A stretch of DNA of 6,194 nt from Thermotogaceae bacterium. GTDB taxonomy: Bacteria > Thermotogota > Thermotogae > B21-G9 > HyVt-16. Below are positions 1 to 6,194 of this stretch, in pieces; position 1 is the stretch's first letter, and every line of letters starts with the position of its first letter. The stretch covers positions 1-6,194 of the forward strand of contig DQYP01000126.1 of the NCBI GenBank assembly GCA_011043375.1. The letters run 5' to 3'. The notes beneath the pieces are model-generated. The model saw only the letters and a list, made by a program, of their open reading frames with translations. It was not told where the DNA came from and made no database searches. The position numbers were made by a program, and so were the translations under genes.

Positions 1-59
1 CTACAATACCTTGATTCTGTTAGCTAAGAGTATTGATATAAAAAACCTATTGCTTGTTA

Positions 60-102
60 GGATAAGATTCCTCGTCACTATCGTTCCTCGGAATGACAAA
101 AA
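60..102 (-). repeat. Dispersed palindromic repeat unit, copy A (minus orientation)
   Basis: Read on the minus strand this unit begins with TTTGTCATTCCGAGGAACG and ends with GACGAGGAATCTTATCC. The inner arms ATTCC and GGAAT can pair, giving a small stem with a loop of roughly 18 nt. It has the look of the short intergenic GTCATTCCGA...GGAATCT repeats seen in many bacterial genomes. It faces copy C: positions 62-73 are complementary to 181-192, and about 90-99 to 160-170, each with about one mismatch. The family name is not known to me and genome copy number cannot be seen from one window. Confidence 0.6.
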
Positions 103-132
103 CAAGAGAAATATCCTCCCGAACTCTTTCCC

Positions 133-152
133 TTTGTCATCCTGAACGTATG
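133..152 (+). repeat. Truncated repeat unit, copy B
   Basis: The stretch TTTGTCATCCTGAACGTATG matches the first 20 bases of copy C with two differences, but lacks the closing GAGGGATCTTAT arm. It sits 7 nt upstream of copy C in the same orientation. It looks like a partial duplication or decayed copy. It is short, so chance similarity is possible, but the adjacency and identical opening argue for a real relationship. Confidence 0.5.
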
Positions 153-159
153 TAACGTA

Positions 160-193
160 TTTGTCATCCCGAACGAATGTGAGGGATCTTATT
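160..193 (+). repeat. Dispersed palindromic repeat unit, copy C (plus orientation)
   Basis: The unit opens with TTTGTCATCCCGAACG and closes with TGAGGGATCTTAT. ATCCC (166-170) and GGGAT (183-187) form a perfect 5-bp inverted repeat around a 12-nt loop. With copy A, in the opposite orientation, it could form a larger stem: 62-73 against 181-192 and about 90-99 against 160-170. It has no coding capacity. Possible roles (mobile miniature element, mRNA 3' stabiliser or attenuator, binding site) cannot be told apart from sequence. Confidence 0.6.
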
Positions 194-326
194 TTCCACT
201 TGCTATTACTTTTTGGACTTTTCAAAGACTTCAATAATATTTATCTGCTATTTTCACTTCATTGAATATCATCATCACTACTAGTTAACACTATCCATTG
301 TTTCATAGTATATCATTCGTACAAAC

Positions 327-3300
327 TTATTCAAAAGCCATTGAGAGTCTGAGCTTGAAATTCTTGACATTTTTGGGTTTGTAACCATTTATTCTTATGA
401 GATAATTATCCAAAACTATCACTATTTCGGAATTTTTAGATTTTTCCAAGGAGTTCAGAATTTTTTCCAACTCTTCGTCACTTGTGTATCGAATGTGGTA
501 TTCGTACTTTAGTTTTTCAAAATCTTCGTTAAAAATATCAATCAATTTTCCATTGTTGAAAAGTGCTATATAGATCTTACCGATTTCAAGACCTTGTTTT
601 TTATGTTTTATAAAACTCAGACCATCGGTTAATACCATATCCCTCCCGATATTCAGTGTTACAACAGGGCACATTCCTTTATCTGAGATGTGGAGAAGCT
701 CAAAAATGTTTGGATAATAATCTCCAAATTTTTCACGAATTGTGTCTTCTAAATCACTTGAGAGGATGAATCCGAGAGATTCTATCTCTTGAATAACTTT
801 AAGAAACTCTTCCCCTAAATTCAAAGAGTTGCTTTCTTTTTTAACCTCACTTTTTTCGGTTTTCTCCATTATACCGAACACTTTCGATTGAATCTCTTTC
901 AATTTGCTTTTGGCATCGTATTCCATGGACTCGAATTTTTTTAAAATATCACTTCTTTTTTCCTCAAAACTATCAAATGCACCTGCCTTTATCAATTCAA
1001 GGATCAACGAATCGTTCAAAAATCGTTTCAACCTGACAACGGCATCTTCAATATTTTTGTATTCTCCGAATTTTTCCCTTTCGTCTATTATATTCCTCGC
1101 CTTTTGTATTCCGAGACCTTTTACAAATGTTAATCCTATTCTAACCCCATTATCTTCTACAGAACAAAGTTCGTAACTTTTATTTATATCTATTCCATAG
1201 ATTTTGTAGCCAAGTAATTTAGACTCAGAGATCACACTCGATAGCTTTTCTGTATCACCTAAGTGTGAATTCAGAAGATTTTTTAGATACTGTGGAGTTA
1301 GGTTGGCTTTCAAAAAAGCGGTTGTATAAGTTAATAGGGAATAAGCGACGCTGTGAGATTTGTTGAAGGCGTAGCCAGCGAAGTTAACTATCTTGTCAAA
1401 AATATTTTCGGCCTCTTCAAATGATAACCCCTTAATACTTGTAGCTTCTAAAAATTCCTTTTTGTATTTTTGAATTTTCTCGAGTTCTTTTTTGGCAATT
1501 GCCCTTCTGAATTCATCGGCTTTAACAAGTGATAATCCTGCTATCTCAGATACTATTCGCATTATTTGTTCTTGGTACAAGAGCATTCCTTTGGTTTCAT
1601 TCAACATCTCATTTATTTTCTCGTGGTTGAAAATTTTCTCGCCTTTCAGATAAGATTCCAGTATCCCAGAGGTCATGGGGCCAGGTCTATTTAGAGCCAA
1701 TACGATTGATATGTCTTCTAAACTTTTGGGTTTCACTTTCATGCAAATGTTCCTTCCACTCCTACTGTCAAGCTGGAAGATACCACTGGTAAACCCCTTG
1801 GATAGGAGCTCAAAAACTTTTGGATCATCGAACGGCAATTTTTCATAAAAAGCATCTTCAAAACCTTTCTGAGAATCCTCCAAAGTTTCTCTTATCACGG
1901 TAAGGGTTCTCAATCCAAGGAGATCTATCTTAACCACACCTATTTTTTCAAGATCTTGCATATCAAATTGGGTAAGAAGCCCTATTTCGCTTTTTAAAAG
2001 GGGAATTCTTTTCTTCAGATTCTCTTTTGTTATTATGATTCCTGCTGCGTGTATCGATGTATGATGTGGTAAGCCGAGAAACTTTTCAATGTTTGAAAAA
2101 GCCAGTTCCTGTTTATTCTGAGGTAATTTCCTTTGTATTTCTCGTTTCAATAACTTTTTACCATACGATCCGAAGGTTATTATTTGTGAAAAGTGTTCTT
2201 CACCAAAATGTTTTTTGAGTTCCAATAGGAGTTCCTGCCTTTTGGAATCTTGAACATCTATATCTATATCAGGTAGATCACTTCTTCCTTCGTTTAAAAA
2301 TCTCTCAAATATTAGACCATGTTTCAGTGGATCTACACTGGTTATTCCAAGCGAATATGAAACCAGTGAACCAACCGCAGAGCCTCTTCCTGGACCAATC
2401 AATATTCCTAATCTACGCGCAACATCCACGATTTCTTTAACTGTGAGAAAATAACTTTCGAGATTTCTAGAAAATATCAAGTTTAATTCTCTGTCAATCC
2501 GTGCTTTTATATCTTTCGGAAGTGGTGAACCATATTTTTCAGTAAGTGAATCGAATACTTTTTTTCTTAAAAGTGTTTTGTCGTTTTCTGAAAAGGAAGG
2601 AAAGTTGAAATCTATCTTCATATCAAATATTTCCACTCGATTCATGATATCTTCAAAGGTTTTAAAAATCTCGGGGAGATCTTTGAAATCACTTATGAAA
2701 TCCTTTTTACTCTTGAATTCACAATAATTTTCGTGTTCACTTTTATTGATTATCCCTCTAAATATCTCAAATAAAGTTTTTTCTTCTTTGTTCAAGTACA
2801 TTGTGTTATAACTTCCAACCAAAGGTATGCCAAATTCTCGAGATAACCTCAGAATCTTTCTTAACATTTCGGATTTCGTTGGCAAATCGATTTGAATGCA
2901 GAATTTTCCTGTTTCCGCTAAGGATTTTAATTTCTGTAGTATATCGGAATCCAATCCATTTTTAAATAATGGGAATTTCTCTGCATGTCCACTCAGCAAT
3001 GTTACATTCTCAAGATGATTGAAAAATTCCAGAATAGTTTCGATTGATATGTTGTTTTTAGACAGTATTACCTCGTTCCAAAAGCTCACTAATTCCAAAT
3101 AGCCTTTTTTATTTTCGCAAAGTATTACGAAATCACCATCGGAAGTTCTCAATTCCAATCCAAGTATGGGAACAATACCGTTTTTTATGGCTTCAGAATG
3201 AAATTTTACATGTCCATGAAAATATGGATCAGTTATTGCTACAGCTTCAATACCGTTTTTTGAGGCTGTGGCTAACGTTTCACTTATTTTTGTAAGAGAT

Positions 3301-3350
3301 TCGAAGGAGTATTCTGAATGGAAATGAAGATAGATGATCTTCTTGTTCAT
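327..3350 (-). CDS. dnaE: DNA polymerase III alpha subunit, DnaE type (1007 aa)
   Basis: Replicative C-family DNA polymerase that extends primers from dNTPs in the cytoplasm. Visible order: PHP domain (about 1-245); palm with GPGRGSAVGS (319-328) and LPDIDID (359-365), where D363 and D365 match two catalytic aspartates; KIDLLGL (475-480) supplying the third, D476; SIHAAGIII (432-440); FQLDS (525-529); NRPGPM (554-559); YQEQIM (592-597); FRRAIAKK (614-621); a helix-hairpin-helix part (GLTFVKGLGIQKA, 739-751); and ESLGFILSSD (857-866), where the OB region begins. QSKVF (821-825) resembles the internal clamp-binding motif. The PHP motifs are degenerate: D41 is followed by Pro where many homologues have His, and the TNDVHY-like site reads SYNTMY. 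At 1007 aa it is shorter than the E. coli subunit (1160 aa), mainly after the OB start. No DEDD proofreading domain is present, so this is not PolC. Thermotogota are known to carry PolC as well, so DnaE may share replication with it (inference). The ATG overlaps the rluD stop (ATGA), and a GGAG lies 11 nt upstream. Confidence 0.96.
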   Translation of the reverse strand: MNKKIIYLHFHSEYSFESLTKISETLATASKNGIEAVAITDPYFHGHVKFHSEAIKNGIVPILGLELRTSDGDFVILCENKKGYLELVSFWNEVILSKNNISIETILEFFNHLENVTLLSGHAEKFPLFKNGLDSDILQKLKSLAETGKFCIQIDLPTKSEMLRKILRLSREFGIPLVGSYNTMYLNKEEKTLFEIFRGIINKSEHENYCEFKSKKDFISDFKDLPEIFKTFEDIMNRVEIFDMKIDFNFPSFSENDKTLLRKKVFDSLTEKYGSPLPKDIKARIDRELNLIFSRNLESYFLTVKEIVDVARRLGILIGPGRGSAVGSLVSYSLGITSVDPLKHGLIFERFLNEGRSDLPDIDIDVQDSKRQELLLELKKHFGEEHFSQIITFGSYGKKLLKREIQRKLPQNKQELAFSNIEKFLGLPHHTSIHAAGIIITKENLKKRIPLLKSEIGLLTQFDMQDLEKIGVVKIDLLGLRTLTVIRETLEDSQKGFEDAFYEKLPFDDPKVFELLSKGFTSGIFQLDSRSGRNICMKVKPKSLEDISIVLALNRPGPMTSGILESYLKGEKIFNHEKINEMLNETKGMLLYQEQIMRIVSEIAGLSLVKADEFRRAIAKKELEKIQKYKKEFLEATSIKGLSFEEAENIFDKIVNFAGYAFNKSHSVAYSLLTYTTAFLKANLTPQYLKNLLNSHLGDTEKLSSVISESKLLGYKIYGIDINKSYELCSVEDNGVRIGLTFVKGLGIQKARNIIDEREKFGEYKNIEDAVVRLKRFLNDSLILELIKAGAFDSFEEKRSDILKKFESMEYDAKSKLKEIQSKVFGIMEKTEKSEVKKESNSLNLGEEFLKVIQEIESLGFILSSDLEDTIREKFGDYYPNIFELLHISDKGMCPVVTLNIGRDMVLTDGLSFIKHKKQGLEIGKIYIALFNNGKLIDIFNEDFEKLKYEYHIRYTSDEELEKILNSLEKSKNSEIVIVLDNYLIRINGYKPKNVKNFKLRLSMAFE

Positions 3351-4273
3351 GTTTGCGAAGTCTCCGTGAGTTCTTTAATAACATGCTTGAAGTCTTCCGG
3401 TAATGGAGCATTGAATTTCATGAATTTTCCATTTCTGGGATGAAAAAATCCCAAAGAAAGAGCATGTAACATCTGTCTTTTTGCACCAAATATATAATCT
3501 TTTTTACCATGTCCATACACTACATCTCCAAGTAATGGATGTCCAATTGCTTTGAAGTGCACCCTTATTTGATGTGTTCTACCAGTTTTGGGCTTCACCA
3601 GAATTAAGGTTGCTATATCACCAAAGTATTTCAAAACCTTATAGTTACTAATGGCAACTTTTCCATTCTTTGTGATTGTCATCTTGATTCTTATTTGCGG
3701 ATGACGCGCTATTGGAAGATCTATCATCCCTTCTTTATTCTTTACTCTTCCATCTACTATAGCTAAGTAAGTTTTCATAGTGACACGATCTTTGAATTGT
3801 TTGGATAATGACTGATGAGCTAAATCATTCTTTGCAACGACAATGACACCGCTGGTATCTTTATCGAGTCTATGAACTATTCCTGGTCTTAGAATACCGC
3901 CTATTCCTTGAAGATCCTTGCAGTATTCAAGCAAGGCATTTACAAGCGTTCCAGAACTTTTGTTTGGCAATGGATGAACTATCATCCCTGGTGGTTTATT
4001 TAAAACGATTATATCCTTGTCCTCGTATATTATCGAAAGATCGATTTTCTCTGGTAAGATCTCATATTCTTGAGGTTTTGGAACTTCTACCTCTATGATA
4101 TCACCGTTTTTAACCTTATAGCTGGTTTTTTTCTCCTGACCGTTTACCAGTATTTTCCCCGTCTTTATTGCTTTTTGGATCATTGTTCTTGAAATCCAAG
4201 ATGGTAATTTGTTCATCAGAAATTTGTCCAATCTCCATTCTTTTTCTTTCACTGTCACTATGTACTTCTCCAT
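3347..4273 (-). CDS. rluD: 23S rRNA pseudouridine synthase, RluA family, RluD-like (308 aa)
   Basis: Isomerises uridine to pseudouridine in RNA; the RluD branch acts on helix 69 of 23S rRNA during ribosome assembly. With the start used here, an S4 RNA-binding domain occupies about residues 1-65 (WRLDKFL, then ISRTMIQKAI and ILVNG). The catalytic domain follows, with the signature HRLDKDTSGVIVVAK (134-148), whose D137 is the expected catalytic aspartate. It also has NKPPGMIVHP (92-101), KPKTGRTHQIRVH (227-239) and GHPLLGDVVYG (244-254). Length is normal for the family. The start is uncertain. The frame opens at ATG 4315, but a GGAG at 4302-4305 better fits ATG 4297 or GTG 4294, and ATG 4273 begins right at the S4 domain with only a weak AAGAG upstream. 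Every choice overlaps lspA by 158 to 200 nt. Its stop overlaps the dnaE start by 4 nt. RluD rather than RluC is inferred from general resemblance. Confidence 0.93.
   Translation of the reverse strand: MEKYIVTVKEKEWRLDKFLMNKLPSWISRTMIQKAIKTGKILVNGQEKKTSYKVKNGDIIEVEVPKPQEYEILPEKIDLSIIYEDKDIIVLNKPPGMIVHPLPNKSSGTLVNALLEYCKDLQGIGGILRPGIVHRLDKDTSGVIVVAKNDLAHQSLSKQFKDRVTMKTYLAIVDGRVKNKEGMIDLPIARHPQIRIKMTITKNGKVAISNYKVLKYFGDIATLILVKPKTGRTHQIRVHFKAIGHPLLGDVVYGHGKKDYIFGAKRQMLHALSLGFFHPRNGKFMKFNAPLPEDFKHVIKELTETSQT
4116..4273 (-). other. Out-of-frame overlap of the lspA 3' end with the rluD 5' end
   Basis: Both frames are open for at least 158 nt on the same strand, offset by one base. The rluD frame encodes an intact, recognisable S4 domain. 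The lspA frame encodes a polar tail that has no family counterpart I recognise. The first possible rluD ATG (4315) begins inside the lspA codon for Y142, close to where a normal LspA would end. This suggests the ancestral arrangement was a short stop/start overlap and that lspA later lost its stop codon (inference). Confidence 0.8.
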
Positions 4274-4739
4274 TATCGTCTCTTGAGGCACCACCATCAC
4301 TCTCCAATTTTTCATAAAACAATAATCTTATTCCCAGAAAAATCGTCCCTAAGACTATGGAACTATCAGCTGCATTGAACACTGGAAAATCGAAAATAGA
4401 TATGAAATCAACCACGTTTTTGAACAATAATCTATCGGTAAAATTACCGAGCGCTCCCCCTATTATCATTCCCAAAAACACCTTGGAGAGTTTGGACAAT
4501 TTCTTCAATTTAATGGCAGTAACTATCAGAAGAAAAATAGTAAACGAGATCATTATTATTATCAAATAGAATTTTCCTTGTAAAAACCCAAAAGCTATTC
4601 CACTGTTGTTTATATAAGTTAATTTCAGGAAATTTCCCAATAAATAAATCATTTGGCCATAATCCAAGATATTTTTTATTATAAGCTTACTAACTTGATC
4701 TAAAATTAAAACTGCTATGGCGGTTACGATCAAGGCCAA
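4116..4739 (-). CDS. lspA: Lipoprotein signal peptidase (signal peptidase II) with unusual C-terminal tail (207 aa)
   Basis: Inner-membrane aspartyl protease that removes the signal peptide from diacylglyceryl-modified prolipoproteins. Family motifs are all present: LDQVSK (13-18), NNSGIAFGF (44-52), GGALGNFTDR (94-103) with catalytic D102, VVDFI (109-113) and FPVFNAADSSI (118-128) with catalytic D125. Four hydrophobic segments lie at about 1-22, 56-77, 86-101 and 126-143, as expected for LspA. The TTG start at 4739 is forced because in-frame TGA and TAA codons lie just upstream; GAAAGGGTG at 4750-4758 is the likely ribosome binding site. The N-terminus is as short as in B. subtilis LspA. The core ends near residue 145, yet the frame continues about 62 residues as a Lys/Asp/Glu/Ser/Asn-rich tail with no hydrophobic stretch, mostly encoded inside rluD. 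The tail should be cytoplasmic. It may be a lost stop codon, a real extension or an assembly indel. Confidence 0.94.
   Translation of the reverse strand: MALIVTAIAVLILDQVSKLIIKNILDYGQMIYLLGNFLKLTYINNSGIAFGFLQGKFYLIIIMISFTIFLLIVTAIKLKKLSKLSKVFLGMIIGGALGNFTDRLLFKNVVDFISIFDFPVFNAADSSIVLGTIFLGIRLLFYEKLESDGGASRDDNGEVHSDSERKRMEIGQISDEQITILDFKNNDPKSNKDGENTGKRSGEKNQL
4302..4305 (-). promoter_or_regulatory. Candidate Shine-Dalgarno for rluD (GGAG)
   Basis: On the minus strand the sequence reads TTGGAGAGTGATGGTGGTG. GGAG lies 4 nt before ATG 4297, 7 nt before GTG 4294 and 10 nt before GTG 4291. It is the best ribosome binding site near the start of rluD and lies inside lspA. If used, rluD begins 18 to 24 nt upstream of the conservative ATG at 4273. 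Confidence 0.4.
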
Positions 4740-4758
4740 AGTTTATCAACACCCTTTC

Positions 4759-5544
4759 TCAAATCTTCTTATAGAAGAAAGCCTCAATGAGCTCAAGACC
4801 GAGTTCTTTATATTCAAAGATTCTTTCTGTACCACCCACAAAAATCATACCACCTTTTCTGAGAGCATTGGCAAAGTTACGATATAATTGTCTTTTGGCA
4901 TCTACATCGAAATATATGACAACATTTCTACATAGTATAAGATCATAACCTTTGTCGAATGGATCTTTTAACATGTTATGATATTTGAATTGTACACGTG
5001 CCTTCACATTGTCTAAAACTTGATACTTACCATTTTCTAATTTCCTGAAATATTTTTGTAGATAATTTGGTGGAACATTGGTTAAATTCTGTTCTTCGTA
5101 TATTCCCTGTTTAGCCTTTGATAATACATTTAAATCAATGTCTGTTGCTATTACTTTTGCCCCACGCGGTGCTTTCAATTCTTCAAGTAATATTGCGAGG
5201 GAATAAGGCTCCTCTCCGCTGGAACAACCGGCACTCCAAGCTTTGAAATTACAGTTTTCTAAGAGGTCTGGTAAGAACTTGTCCCTCAATTTCCACCATT
5301 TCTCAGGGTTACGAAAAAACTCCGTGACGTTTATTGTCATTTTGTCCAGAAATTCTTTCTTTTTTTCCTCATCTTTCAAAAGGAGTCTGATGTAATCAGT
5401 GAAAGATTCACAGTTGTACTTTTTTAGGAGTATCTCCGTCCTTCGTTTGACTCTATGGGGTTTGTATCCACTGAGATCTATCCCAAGCTTCATATTCAGT
5501 TGTTTTAAGAACCATTCGAATTCTTCATCACTTAGTGGCTTCAT
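4759..5544 (-). CDS. cheR: Chemotaxis protein methyltransferase CheR (261 aa)
   Basis: S-adenosylmethionine-dependent methyltransferase that methylates glutamates on methyl-accepting chemotaxis proteins, opposing the CheB methylesterase in adaptation. It has the usual two-part build. A helical N-terminal domain (about 1-70) includes the basic stretch KPHRVKRR and ends at the hallmark INVTEFFRN (71-79). The Rossmann-like SAM domain carries WSAGCSSGEEPYS (103-115, cofactor loop), VIATDID (131-137), RNVVIYFD (206-213) and FVGGTERIF (235-243). Length is typical. I chose ATG 5544, not the upstream ATGs at 5562 or 5574, because a full AAGGAGG lies 8 nt before it. It overlaps the upstream gene by 17 nt, and lspA starts 19 nt after its stop. 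No receptor, cheB or other che gene is in the window, so its chemotaxis role rests on family identity alone. Confidence 0.95.
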   Translation of the reverse strand: MKPLSDEEFEWFLKQLNMKLGIDLSGYKPHRVKRRTEILLKKYNCESFTDYIRLLLKDEEKKKEFLDKMTINVTEFFRNPEKWWKLRDKFLPDLLENCNFKAWSAGCSSGEEPYSLAILLEELKAPRGAKVIATDIDLNVLSKAKQGIYEEQNLTNVPPNYLQKYFRKLENGKYQVLDNVKARVQFKYHNMLKDPFDKGYDLILCRNVVIYFDVDAKRQLYRNFANALRKGGMIFVGGTERIFEYKELGLELIEAFFYKKI

Positions 5545-6194
5545 TTGTATCGCCTCCTTCATCCCTTTCTTCATATATTTTGTATTTTATCCCTAAATTC
5601 AACATCGAACTTTCTGGAGATATTCTGAAAGACATATCGAGTTTCCAGTTCTTCATGATTGAAAATTCTAATTTTGAGAAAAGAGCAGATGTGATCTGAA
5701 CCTTCTCGGGGTTTTTCATGATTATCAAAGAAGGCTCGAAGTATAGCTTTATTTTTTCATTCTCGAAATTTATGAACCCACACGTTGAAATACTTTTTGC
5801 AGTTATGCCAATGTAACCTCCAAGATGTTTTGCATCAATACCAAAATTTAGCAAACTTCTACTCCTCACATCGGAAAATCCCAATTCACCCTCAAATTCA
5901 TCTCTTGTAGAAAAAACATATCCCATGAATGCTCTAAAATTATTTTTCGAATACCCTAAAATGCCACCCATGCCATTCAAAGAATCAGAGGAAAATCTGA
6001 GTATCGGGATGACTTCGAAAGAGGATATGGGAATGTATGGTGCAAGTTCAATATTTAAATCTTCACTTTTCTTTTTGAGGGAACCCCTGATATCAAGTGA
6101 AAAAACGGGATATTTCACGCTCGAGTTGAAGAAAAAATACTCGCGTTGGTCTTTTAAACTGAGCGAAAAAAAATTTGAATGGGTTATGGAATAC
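5528..6194 (-). CDS. Hypothetical beta-strand-rich protein, 5' end beyond the window (partial)
   Basis: I do not recognise a named family. A GTG at 6118 could be taken as the start, but the frame stays open upstream through a further 25 codons to the right edge (for example SNFFSLSLKDQREYFFF), with no stop and the same composition. The gene is therefore almost certainly cut by the window. The visible 222 residues are dominated by alternating polar/hydrophobic strands joined by short charged or Gly/Asn turns, such as IKLYFEPSLIIM, LEFSIMKNWKLDMSFRI and SMLNLGIKYKIY. There is no long hydrophobic helix. The pattern would suit an outer-envelope beta-barrel or another all-beta domain; a signal peptide would lie outside the window and cannot be checked. 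It ends with a short polar tail (DEGGDTNEATK) encoded over the cheR ribosome binding site and start. It is the first gene of the visible cluster. Confidence 0.75.
   Translation of the reverse strand, partial: YSITHSNFFSLSLKDQREYFFFNSSVKYPVFSLDIRGSLKKKSEDLNIELAPYIPISSFEVIPILRFSSDSLNGMGGILGYSKNNFRAFMGYVFSTRDEFEGELGFSDVRSRSLLNFGIDAKHLGGYIGITAKSISTCGFINFENEKIKLYFEPSLIIMKNPEKVQITSALFSKLEFSIMKNWKLDMSFRISPESSMLNLGIKYKIYEERDEGGDTNEATK
5553..5559 (-). promoter_or_regulatory. Strong Shine-Dalgarno for cheR (AAGGAGG)
   Basis: AAGGAGG on the minus strand is a near-ideal match to the 16S rRNA 3' end, with an 8-nt gap to ATG 5544. It settles the cheR start. It lies inside the last codons of the upstream hypothetical gene, so ribosomes finishing that gene pass over it, which favours translational coupling. 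Confidence 0.8.

Larger units (their letters stand above)
1..326. other. Non-coding region downstream of dnaE, carrying dispersed repeats
   Basis: No credible gene lies between the dnaE stop codon and the left edge. The only open frame here (minus strand, 234 to 1) is translated through repeat DNA, has no recognisable domain and shows no convincing ribosome binding site. The left two thirds hold at least three copies or fragments of a short palindromic repeat, listed separately. Positions about 235 to 326 are plain AT-rich sequence. I searched by eye for a GC-rich hairpin followed by a T run on the minus strand just after dnaE and found none, so where the transcript ends is unresolved. Confidence 0.7.

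Noticed and set aside
1..234. Open frame of 77 codons on the minus strand at the left edge
   Set aside because: It reads through the palindromic repeats, its product has no domain or sensible composition, and no ribosome binding site is convincing. It is most likely repeat DNA that happens to be open.
235..326. Intrinsic terminator directly after dnaE
   Set aside because: Only very weak AT-rich inverted repeats are present (for example the TAGT/ACTA arms near 281-292), with no GC stem followed by a U run.
904..1176. Plus-strand open frame of 90 codons
   Set aside because: It lies entirely opposite dnaE sequence encoding recognised polymerase regions, and the product is a low-complexity Ser/Phe/Leu-rich shadow.
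4116..4315. Programmed frameshift producing an LspA-RluD fusion
   Set aside because: The two frames are offset by one base and overlap widely, so a shift is possible in principle. I see no slippery heptamer with a supporting structure, and rluD has its own candidate ribosome binding site.
4357..4569. Plus-strand open frame of 70 codons
   Set aside because: It is antisense to the lspA core motifs, with no independent start signal or recognisable product.
5399..5596. Plus-strand open frame of 65 codons
   Set aside because: It is antisense to the cheR start region. Its hydrophobic, Phe-rich character is a by-product of the lysine-rich minus-strand frame.

Overview
The window is one leftward (minus-strand) gene cluster from an AT-rich bacterium. 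Read in transcription order it holds a beta-strand-rich hypothetical protein cut by the right edge, cheR, lspA, an rluD-type pseudouridine synthase gene, and a dnaE-type DNA polymerase III alpha subunit gene. It ends in about 326 bases of non-coding, repeat-bearing DNA. The proteins are rich in Lys, Glu and Ile, and Arg is often AGA. From memory, the order cheR-lspA-rluD-dnaE also occurs in Thermotoga maritima, so I infer a member of the Thermotogota. I cannot name the genus and have not tested this by search.

Layout from right to left. Positions 6194-5528 are the C-terminal part of a protein built from alternating beta strands; its frame stays open to the window edge, so its start lies outside. 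It overlaps cheR (5544-4759) by 17 nt, and the cheR Shine-Dalgarno lies inside it. lspA (4739-4116) follows 19 nt after cheR, starts with TTG, and runs about 158 nt into rluD (4273-3347) in another frame. rluD and dnaE (3350-327) share an ATGA stop/start. This packing suggests one transcript with translational coupling, with its promoter to the right of the window. No promoter, tRNA, rRNA, CRISPR array or transposase gene is visible.

The genes do not form one pathway. CheR methylates chemoreceptors, LspA removes lipoprotein signal peptides, RluD modifies 23S rRNA, and DnaE makes DNA. The cluster looks like a conserved housekeeping cotranscript rather than a dedicated system.

Three points deserve a second look. 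LspA has a roughly 60-residue polar C-terminal tail, most of it encoded out of frame inside rluD. DnaE has a PHP domain whose metal-binding motifs are eroded while its polymerase motifs are intact. The 3' intergenic region carries short palindromic repeats of the GTCATcCCGA...GGGATC type in opposed orientations. I see no convincing new defence or mobile system.
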